Assembly (NCBI GenBank): GCA_012837565.1
Contig: DUQY01000271.1
Span: 1-30,329 of the forward strand
DNA length: 30,329 nt
Source: Bacteroidales bacterium
Lineage (GTDB): Bacteria > Bacteroidota > Bacteroidia > Bacteroidales > P3
Direction of reading: 5' to 3'
The notes below the pieces were generated by a model that saw only the letters and a program-made list of their open reading frames with translations, did no database searches and had not been told where the DNA came from. Position 1 is the stretch's first letter, and each line of letters opens with the position of its first letter. Shown piece after piece: positions 24,701-30,329 of the stretch. The position numbers and the translations under genes are program-made.

Positions 24701-26680
24701 TTACATTGAATCTATTTTGAAAACTGTTCTACGGTTTTTGCTTCGGGATTCTTCGGTATTGTTGTCTGAAACTGGATTTTTAGATCCAAAGCCTTGGTAT
24801 TTTATGCGGTCTTCTCTTATGCGACTTTTAATGATGTAGTCTGCTACTGCTTTTGCTCTGTTTTCGGAAAGGATTTGGTTATCTTCTTCTTTTCCGATAT
24901 TGTCAGTGTGCCCTTCTATTGTGCAACGGATTTTGGGATATTCATTAAGGTAGTCGATGAAGGCGTCAATTACTTGTTGGGATTCAAGGCTTATTTCGTA
25001 GGAATTGCTTGCAAAAAGAATGTCTTTAATTACATAGCTCTCTCCAACTTTTAGTTCCTTTATCTCCATCTGAATCGGCTTGGCTTCTTTGGTTGTTTCT
25101 TTTGTGATAAGCTTAGATTCAAAGGCAAATCCTTCTTTTTTGGCTTTCAGCATATAGGGTTCGTCCTGCAAAACAACTACTGCAAAAGCTCCTGTTAAAG
25201 GATCAATATCGTAGTTGGTTTGTGTCTTGTCTGAAATTCGTGTTAGTTCTAGCTCTGCTCCAATACCATCGTCTGAGTGGTCTGAAATATTTCCTTTAAG
25301 TAGCTTGGTATTTAATGGTCTGTACTTCTCATCTAGTTCAAACTCGTATATATTCCAATTAGGTTCGCCCTCAATATTATTTGATGCAAAATATGCTGTT
25401 TTATTATCTATTGTAACATAAACTCCAACTTCATCTGCCTCTGTATTTATTGGGTAGCCAAGGTTGATTGGTTTTTTCATTGTTTTGTCATCTAACCTTA
25501 TATAAAATAAATCATATCCTCCCATTCCCCTCCAACCTGTTGAACTAAAATAAAAGCTTATTCCGTCTGGATGTACAAAGGGTGCTTTTTCATCTAATGG
25601 GGTATTGATTCTTGATCCTGCATTTAATGCTCTTGACCATGAGCCATCTTTTTGTTTCCTTGAATACCATATATCTAACCCTCCATAGCCACCTCCTCTA
25701 TTTGAAACGAAATATAGGGTTTTCCCATCAGGTGATATGCAAGGTTGGGATTCCCATGTTCCTAAGGTGTTTATATTGTTTCCTAAGTTCTTAATATCAC
25801 TCCAATACTCGCCTAGCCATCTGGAATGATAGATATCGCAATTTAAATAATCTTCTTTGGGCATGCAGACGGTATAGTAGAGGTCTCTATTGTCTGCCGT
25901 TAAAGTTGCACCTCCCTCATTATAGCTCTCGTTAAAAGGCTCTGGAAGAGGGAATCCTTTGTCGTAGAGTCCATTTTCTTGGAGGCTTGCCATGCTAAAC
26001 AATTCTTTCATCTCAACATTGGCATGGTCGTAGAAGGTTGATTCGTTGTTTTTCTTAACATACTGCCTTCTGGTAAAGAATATTTTTTCCCTGTCTAATG
26101 ATATGAAAGGGAGGTATTCATCTTCATTGGTGGCTATATTATTTATCTTTCTAGGACGAAAATCTATGGGGTTTGATTTGGTTTCTGTAATAAATTCTGA
26201 CCACTCAATATAGTTTTCTGCTTCTAATATAAGGCTATCATAAACAGTATTGCTGTTTTCACTTGCCAATTGTTTGAAAGCCTTGAAGTGTTTTAGGGAT
26301 GAATCGAATCTTTCGTATGTATATTCAATTAGTCCAAGGTAATAGAAAAGCATTGGGTGGGAATATTCAGGACAAACCTCTATAACCTTTGGAAAGAACT
26401 TCTCTATGGTTGAGGGATTTGACTTGCTTGCTCCAATAAGTCCTACAATGAAATAGGGTGAAGCAAAGTCGGGCTGGGAAATAATTAAGTCACGTAAGAT
26501 ATCTGAGGCAGAGCTAAAGTCTCCTTTCAGATATAAATTAAATGCTTTATCAAATTTCTTTAGTGATTTCTTATTAACTGTTTCGCTACATGGGTCATAA
26601 TCTAAAAGAGTTTTCTCTTGTCCAAAAACTCCTTGAGAAATTATAATTACCAGTATTAATATAGCAAAACGTTTAATCAT
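24701..26680 (-). CDS. OmpA-family protein with TPR and beta-propeller, PorE-like
   Basis: The 659-residue protein has a signal peptide (MIKRFAILILVIIISQGVFG, cut before QE), a helical TPR-like region (about 40-165), five PD40/WD40-like propeller blades (about 185-450, for example SPDGKTLYFVSN and HPDGISFYFSS), a carboxypeptidase-regulatory-like fold (about 455-535), and a C-terminal OmpA peptidoglycan-binding domain with GHTDNIG and SRSKNRRTVF. This order, and the length, match what is known for PorE, a T9SS-associated periplasmic protein of about 670 residues in P. gingivalis. Unlike a lipoprotein it has no Cys at the cleavage site. Other Bacteroidetes OmpA paralogues share the layout, so PorE is likely but not proven. 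Its ATG overlaps the stop of the upstream SRPBCC gene by one base (TAATG), implying translational coupling. Confidence 0.8.
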   Translation of the reverse strand: MIKRFAILILVIIISQGVFGQEKTLLDYDPCSETVNKKSLKKFDKAFNLYLKGDFSSASDILRDLIISQPDFASPYFIVGLIGASKSNPSTIEKFFPKVIEVCPEYSHPMLFYYLGLIEYTYERFDSSLKHFKAFKQLASENSNTVYDSLILEAENYIEWSEFITETKSNPIDFRPRKINNIATNEDEYLPFISLDREKIFFTRRQYVKKNNESTFYDHANVEMKELFSMASLQENGLYDKGFPLPEPFNESYNEGGATLTADNRDLYYTVCMPKEDYLNCDIYHSRWLGEYWSDIKNLGNNINTLGTWESQPCISPDGKTLYFVSNRGGGYGGLDIWYSRKQKDGSWSRALNAGSRINTPLDEKAPFVHPDGISFYFSSTGWRGMGGYDLFYIRLDDKTMKKPINLGYPINTEADEVGVYVTIDNKTAYFASNNIEGEPNWNIYEFELDEKYRPLNTKLLKGNISDHSDDGIGAELELTRISDKTQTNYDIDPLTGAFAVVVLQDEPYMLKAKKEGFAFESKLITKETTKEAKPIQMEIKELKVGESYVIKDILFASNSYEISLESQQVIDAFIDYLNEYPKIRCTIEGHTDNIGKEEDNQILSENRAKAVADYIIKSRIREDRIKYQGFGSKNPVSDNNTEESRSKNRRTVFKIDSM

Positions 26681-27096
26681 TAAATATCTGTTTCTATTTT
26701 CTCTTTTAATTTATCAACTAATACATCAATAAATGCCTTCAAAGGTTTTTTTACCATTGTAGCCATCATTGGGTTCATATCTAAATTGAAAACAGCTATA
26801 ACCTTTGTTTTATTATCCGATATGTTAGAGAAATCCCAATTAAATGTAAACTTTATTGGCATTTTAACTTCCTCATCATTAGTTATTATAATGGAAGTAT
26901 AGGGGGTTGTTTCTGAAATCTTCATTCCAAAATCGGTTAATCCTTTAATAGTGAATGAGCATTTGTCTTGTGTTGCTTTCCAATTCTCAACCTTATCTGG
27001 CAAGAGAAGAGAAAAATGAGTGAAGTCTTTTAGGAAATCAAATATCTTTTCTGCCTTTGAGTCAATCTCAACAGTTTTACTTTCTACTTTTGTCAT
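26680..27096 (-). CDS. SRPBCC-family (START/polyketide cyclase-like) protein
   Basis: This 138-residue cytoplasmic protein resembles the small SRPBCC/orotate-adjacent proteins common in Bacteroidetes. It begins TKVESKTVEIDSKAEKIFDFLKDFTHFSLLLPDKVENW, a typical first strand and helices, then has strands with KCSFTIKGLTDFGMKI and a long C-terminal helix rich in Lys (about 115-135). The fold forms a hydrophobic cavity for lipids or other ligands; no active-site residue or ligand can be named. It lies downstream of pyrE past a terminator and overlaps the PorE-like gene by one base, so its tightest link is to that gene. I know of no assigned function for this subgroup. Confidence 0.75.
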   Translation of the reverse strand: MTKVESKTVEIDSKAEKIFDFLKDFTHFSLLLPDKVENWKATQDKCSFTIKGLTDFGMKISETTPYTSIIITNDEEVKMPIKFTFNWDFSNISDNKTKVIAVFNLDMNPMMATMVKKPLKAFIDVLVDKLKEKIETDI

Positions 27097-27105
27097 ATAG
27101 TTTAT

Positions 27106-27137
27106 ATAAAAAAAGGCGTTATTTTGAGAAACGCCTT
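27106..27137 (-). terminator. Rho-independent terminator after pyrE
   Basis: On the minus strand AAGGCGTT (27137-27130) pairs perfectly with AACGCCTT (27120-27113) around a nine-base loop and runs into a T tract (plus-strand As at 27108-27114). It separates pyrE from the SRPBCC gene, so the latter depends on read-through or on a promoter not recognised here. Confidence 0.85.
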
Positions 27138-27159
27138 AAAGTTTATTTGAATTTATATC

Positions 27160-27816
27160 TTATTGATTCAATCTTTCTTCAGACCATCTCTCAGGATTCA
27201 TTCTCCACTTACTTAATGAAGCTATTTCATCTTCTTTGATAAAGGTTTCTTCTTTTGCAGTTTCAATTAATGTGTCGTAATCTGTGATTGTGTAAAGAGG
27301 AACTTCTTTTTTCTGAAATGCTATTTCAGATACTTCTAATCCGTATGTGAAAATTGCAACCATTCCCTTAACAATACAACCAGAGTCTCTTAATGCATCA
27401 ACAGCCAAAAGACTACTCTTGCCAGTTGAAATCAAGTCTTCAATAACTAAAACTGATTGCCCTTCCTTAACAACACCTTCAATTGTGTTTGTAAGTCCGT
27501 GTTTCTTTTCTTCAGGACGAACATAAATAAAAGGTTTTCCAAGATCTTGAGCCACCAAAACTCCTAATGCTATGCCGCCTGTTGCAACGCCAGCAATAAC
27601 ATCTACTTCTGCAAAATGTTCATTAATGATTAAAACAAATTGCTGACGAAGATATGTCCTTATTTCTGGATAAGAAAGAGTTATGCGGTTGTCACAATAA
27701 ATTGGAGACTTTCTTCCTGATGCCCAAGTAAAAGGATTTTCAGTATTCAATTTAATTGCTTTAATTTGCAAAAGAAATCGAGCGGCCTGAATGGCTGTAT
27801 CATTATTAATTTTCAT
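27160..27816 (-). CDS. pyrE: Orotate phosphoribosyltransferase PyrE
   Basis: PyrE makes orotidine 5'-phosphate from orotate and PRPP in pyrimidine synthesis. I use the ATG at 27816 (218 residues), which gives the usual Bacteroidetes start leading to LLQIKAIKLNTENPFTWASGRKSPIYCDNR (residues 15-44); a longer frame from 27843 would add nine unsupported residues. The mobile-loop residues YVRPEEKKHG (98-107) and the PRPP-binding VLVIEDLISTGKS (122-134) are intact. A TATTTTTG box ends only four bases before this ATG, so the transcript may be almost leaderless. The NUDIX gene starts on the opposite strand at 27815, so the two start codons overlap or abut. Confidence 0.94.
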   Translation of the reverse strand: MKINNDTAIQAARFLLQIKAIKLNTENPFTWASGRKSPIYCDNRITLSYPEIRTYLRQQFVLIINEHFAEVDVIAGVATGGIALGVLVAQDLGKPFIYVRPEEKKHGLTNTIEGVVKEGQSVLVIEDLISTGKSSLLAVDALRDSGCIVKGMVAIFTYGLEVSEIAFQKKEVPLYTITDYDTLIETAKEETFIKEDEIASLSKWRMNPERWSEERLNQ

Positions 27817-28444
27817 GATGCAAAAATATAAAATATTCACCAAATATCATAGTCTTTGTATAACAAATCAACCATTAGAAAGTTTAAATGCTGATGGTAA
27901 GGATGTTGTTAAATGCAATAGGAGTAACTATTTTGAACTTCCATTCTACGAATACTTAAAAGAAATTCCCAATAAGAAAGATATAATTCTTCATGTAAGT
28001 GATTTAGACCTTTCGAGAGTCTTTATTGAATGTATAAAAAGATATGTCTTTGTTCAGGCTGCGGGAGGTCTGGTTAGAAATGTTGAGAATGAGTTATTAT
28101 TCATATATCGCAATAGGAGATGGGACCTACCAAAGGGTCATAAAGAACATGGTGAGGATATTGAACAAACAGCAACTAGGGAAGTAGAGGAAGAATGTGG
28201 TTTAAAAGACTTAGTTTTGAAAGAGAAGTTGGGCATAACATATCATACCTATTATTTGAACGGTAGGTATGAAATTAAGGAAACTCACTGGTATGAAATG
28301 ACAACAGAAAGTCTTAAACTCACCCCTCAAAGAGAAGAAGGTATTGAAAAAGCTGTGTGGATAGGAGAAGATAAAATAGATGAAGTGATTGAAAACTGCT
28401 ATCTAAGCCTTCAAGATTTGCTTAAAAGCATTAAGTTATTTTAG
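27815..28444 (+). CDS. NUDIX hydrolase
   Basis: This 209-residue protein hydrolyses a nucleoside-diphosphate-linked substrate that cannot be read from the sequence. The complete Nudix box lies at residues 108-130 (G-x5-E-x7-REVEEECGL), preceded by RRWDLPKGHKE. The first 75 residues form an extra N-terminal region common in Bacteroidetes NUDIX proteins of this length. ATG codons at 27815 and 27818 are both possible; a still earlier one at 27791 lies inside pyrE. It is divergent from pyrE with overlapping or abutting starts, so its promoter must lie within pyrE. Its TAG stop is the first codon of repeat array D. Confidence 0.88.
   Translation: MMQKYKIFTKYHSLCITNQPLESLNADGKDVVKCNRSNYFELPFYEYLKEIPNKKDIILHVSDLDLSRVFIECIKRYVFVQAAGGLVRNVENELLFIYRNRRWDLPKGHKEHGEDIEQTATREVEEECGLKDLVLKEKLGITYHTYYLNGRYEIKETHWYEMTTESLKLTPQREEGIEKAVWIGEDKIDEVIENCYLSLQDLLKSIKLF
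27821..27828 (-). promoter_or_regulatory. -7 box of pyrE, near-leaderless transcript
   Basis: On the minus strand this reads TATTTTTG, a match to TAnnTTTG, ending four bases before the pyrE ATG at 27816. If transcription starts four to seven bases past the box, the mRNA would have little or no leader. A TTG lies only 12 bases upstream, shorter than the usual 18-21 spacing, which weakens the call. The box lies inside the NUDIX reading frame. Confidence 0.45.
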
Positions 28445-28567
28445 TTCTTTGTATCAGAAAATTCTTTCTTTGATTCAATAAATTAATACGCCGTTTTAAA
28501 TTTTTAAAACGGCGTATTAATTATTTATTATGGCGTATTAATTTCTTAACTCTGCGTTTCGTTTTAT
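28442..28567. repeat. 21-bp phased repeat array D (6 units) between convergent genes
   Basis: Units start at 28442, 28463, 28484, 28505, 28526 and 28547, with cores CTTTG, CTTTG, CGCCG, CGGCG, TGGCG and CTGCG at positions 6-10, T at position 1 and G at 10 throughout. The first unit begins on the TAG stop of the NUDIX gene and the last ends seven bases before the ispF stop codon. Bases 28463-28477 of unit 2 are the reverse complement of the first 15 bases of unit 3 in array B (14257-14271). Confidence 0.88.
28481..28522. terminator. Perfect 20-bp inverted repeat, possible bidirectional terminator
   Basis: Bases 28481-28500 are the exact reverse complement of 28503-28522 with a two-base centre, so this 42-bp palindrome spans units 3 and 4 of array D. 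It lies between the convergent NUDIX and ispF genes and could stop transcription from both sides, although no strong T tract follows on either strand. Confidence 0.55.
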
Positions 28568-28574
28568 GGAGTTT

Positions 28575-29054
28575 TTATCCCTTTGAAATAAGACAAACAC
28601 AGTGTGAGGCAACTCCTTCTTCTCTGCCAACAAATCCAAGTTTTTCTGTTGTGGTTGCCTTAATCGTAATATCATCTACGTTTATTTCCAAAACCTTAGC
28701 TAGTGTTTCTTGCATAAGAGGAATATACTTACCTATCTTAGGGTTTTGAAGACAGATTACTGTGTCTATGTTTTCAATCCTATAGCCTTTTTCTTTGATT
28801 TTTGAAAGAGTGTCTTTAAGTAGTACCTTGCTATCTATTCCTTTATACTCTTTTTTGTTGTCAGGATATTGAAAACCTATATCTCTAAGGTTGGAGGCTC
28901 CCAGGAGTGAATCTATTATGGCGTGAATTAATACATCACCATCGGAATGTCCTAGCGTTCCAACATGTGATTCAATCTCTATGCCACCAATACAAAAAGG
29001 AAGTCCCTCTTCTAGTTTATGAACATCGTATCCTATGCCTACTCTTAGTTTCAT
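28575..29054 (-). CDS. ispF: 2-C-methyl-D-erythritol 2,4-cyclodiphosphate synthase IspF
   Basis: IspF forms MEcPP in the non-mevalonate isoprenoid pathway as a cytoplasmic homotrimer with zinc. The 159-residue protein keeps the metal ligands Asp10 and His12 (GYDVHKL) and His44 (HSDGDVLIHAI), the IGGIEI strand, the FPD-like QYPDNKKEYKGIDSK loop and the C-terminal signature TTEKLGFVGREEG. The length is normal. It begins 6 bases after porV and is probably read from the same transcript, although the two are functionally unrelated. Its 3' end faces the NUDIX gene across repeat array D. Confidence 0.95.
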   Translation of the reverse strand: MKLRVGIGYDVHKLEEGLPFCIGGIEIESHVGTLGHSDGDVLIHAIIDSLLGASNLRDIGFQYPDNKKEYKGIDSKVLLKDTLSKIKEKGYRIENIDTVICLQNPKIGKYIPLMQETLAKVLEINVDDITIKATTTEKLGFVGREEGVASHCVCLISKG

Positions 29055-29060
29055 AACTCT

Positions 29061-30293
29061 CTAGTTGAAATCAAATGAAAGAGAAATTCGAAGGGTGTTT
29101 TTAAGGGGGTGGTTATTTGTTACTGTTGGCACAAGATAAGCTATATCTAATTGCATAACATTATATTTAAATCCTCCTCCAAAAGTAATATATTGACGTC
29201 CACCTTTCTTTTGGTTTTCATAGAAATAACCTCCTCTAAGAACAAAGAACTTATTGTAAATCCATTCTGCACCTACTGAGATGTTTATTTCTTGCATCTC
29301 TTCCTTAAATCCGTTTGGGGCATCATAAAAAGATTGTATTGCACCCTGAAGAACTCCAACGTTAGGATCTAAACCACTTGCAATTTGACCTTGAATAATA
29401 TTTTGATTTGAATCTAGGTCGTAAATAGGAGGGGTAGGAACTAATAGTTTGTTGAAGTCTAACATAAAGGAAAGGGTGTTGAACTGATTGAAGTCCATTG
29501 TGTATCTTCCTCCTAGCCTTAGGTTTGCTGGTTGAAATTCTTTCTCAATTGCTTCCGAATAAGATATCTTTGAGCCAAGGTTAGCTATTTGAAAACCAAT
29601 TGCATAAGATGATTTAAGTTCTGATTTTATTTCGTCCTGAAAATATAGTCCTAAGTCTGCTCCAAAAGCATTTGCAGCGTGTGTTGTTGCTGTTCCAGAG
29701 TTTTGCCCTTGGGTTAAGTCGGAACGGATATAGCGACCAGTAACTGAGGCTGAGAGTTTTTCTGAAAGCTTCATCGAGTATGCCATATCAAAAGCTAACT
29801 CATTAGGTTTGAAATTGCCTTTTGACTCTCCATTAACATCATAAAAGTCTATACCTCCTAAAGAGAAATATGTGAGAGAAGCACCAATAGCATTTCTATC
29901 ATTAATTTTATAAAATCCGGCAAGATATGAAAGGTCTATATCTCCAACTAAGTCTCTTAGCCATGGGGTATAGGTGAATGAAATTCCAGATCGTTTTTCA
30001 ATAAAAGCTAACTTTGCAGCATTCCAATGTATTGAATTAATATCAGGTGTTGTTGCAGCTCCAACATCTCCCATTGATCCTGAACGAGAGTCTGGTGAAA
30101 TTAATAGAACAGGAACACCTGTGCTAATAACTCTTGCTCCGTCTTCAATTTTTTGACTAAGTATGGTTTCATTTATGTTATTATTATCTAAGCCACCTTT
30201 GGTAGAGTTTTGAGCCTCTGAAGTTTTTACTCCCAAAAAAAGTAGAGTAATTAAAATCCAATAAGATATTTGTCTGCCTTTTGTTCTTTCCAT
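29061..30293 (-). CDS. porV: T9SS outer-membrane protein PorV (LptO)
   Basis: PorV is an outer-membrane beta-barrel of the FadL type that collects folded cargo from the SprA translocon and delivers it to the PorU sortase. The 410-residue protein has a signal peptide (cut near SEAQ, residue 28) followed by the family hallmark GARVISTGVPVLLISPDSRSGSMGDVGAATTPD, the HWNAAKLAF strand and many amphipathic beta strands to a C-terminal SLSFDFN, typical of an outer-membrane barrel end. In many Bacteroidetes porU lies directly upstream of porV; that position is outside the right edge (only 36 bases remain), so this cannot be checked here. It is the exporter partner of the two cargo proteins encoded at 15805 and 18281. 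Confidence 0.94.
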   Translation of the reverse strand: MERTKGRQISYWILITLLFLGVKTSEAQNSTKGGLDNNNINETILSQKIEDGARVISTGVPVLLISPDSRSGSMGDVGAATTPDINSIHWNAAKLAFIEKRSGISFTYTPWLRDLVGDIDLSYLAGFYKINDRNAIGASLTYFSLGGIDFYDVNGESKGNFKPNELAFDMAYSMKLSEKLSASVTGRYIRSDLTQGQNSGTATTHAANAFGADLGLYFQDEIKSELKSSYAIGFQIANLGSKISYSEAIEKEFQPANLRLGGRYTMDFNQFNTLSFMLDFNKLLVPTPPIYDLDSNQNIIQGQIASGLDPNVGVLQGAIQSFYDAPNGFKEEMQEINISVGAEWIYNKFFVLRGGYFYENQKKGGRQYITFGGGFKYNVMQLDIAYLVPTVTNNHPLKNTLRISLSFDFN

Positions 30294-30329
30294 TTCTTTG
30301 TTTCCTGATTTAATTCAATTAAACGATAA

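Overview
The window looks like chromosomal DNA of an AT-rich, probably anaerobic member of the Bacteroidota (Bacteroidales-like). The evidence is a 287-residue primary sigma factor of the Bacteroidetes type, the type IX secretion (T9SS) outer-membrane protein PorV, two exported proteins with T9SS C-terminal sorting domains, a Porphyromonas-like dipeptidyl peptidase IV, and repeated Bacteroidetes promoter boxes (TAnnTTTG at -7). No tRNA, rRNA, CRISPR array, insertion sequence or phage gene was seen.

Layout. 1-513 (-): 5' part of murB, cut by the window edge. 627-3214 (+): alpha/beta hydrolase and an exported M23 peptidase. 3446-5608 (+): a three-gene unit of DRTGG protein, RsbW-like ATPase and hydrogenase-like Fe-S protein behind a good promoter. 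5710-7191 (+): exported thioredoxin-fold protein lacking CxxC. 7260-14217 (+): six closely spaced genes (GT2 polyprenol-phosphate sugar synthase, DPP IV, riboflavin synthase, HflX, MscS channel, UPF0104/YbhN-type membrane protein). 14298-15653 (-): mpl. 15805-21616 (+): two T9SS cargo proteins and ridA. 21930-24581 (+): nadD, rpoD, PfkB kinase. 24701-27816 (-): PorE-like OmpA protein, SRPBCC protein and pyrE. 27815-28444 (+): NUDIX hydrolase. 28575-30293 (-): ispF and porV.

How the genes work together. Cell-envelope and export functions dominate: peptidoglycan synthesis, recycling and turnover (MurB, Mpl, M23) and the T9SS with its cargo (PorV, a PorE-like periplasmic protein, an M6 metalloprotease and an unknown abundant-looking cargo). 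DPP IV would act on peptides made by such secreted proteases. The rest is core metabolism (riboflavin, NAD, pyrimidine, isoprenoid) and housekeeping regulation.

The most unusual signal is not a gene. Four intergenic stretches (3257-3361, 14215-14298, 21694-21819, 28442-28567) are built from 21 head-to-tail units of exactly 21 bp. Every unit has T at position 1 and G at position 10, with C (18 units) or T (3 units) at position 6, giving a five-base YNNNG core every 21 bp in AT-rich spacer. The three core bases vary, some units carry the reverse complement of others, and none of the arrays lies between divergent genes. Two arrays begin exactly on the stop codon of the upstream gene, and one gene appears to read through one or two units. 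The second item is the DRTGG/ATPase/hydrogenase-like module, which looks like a redox-sensing switch without an assigned function.
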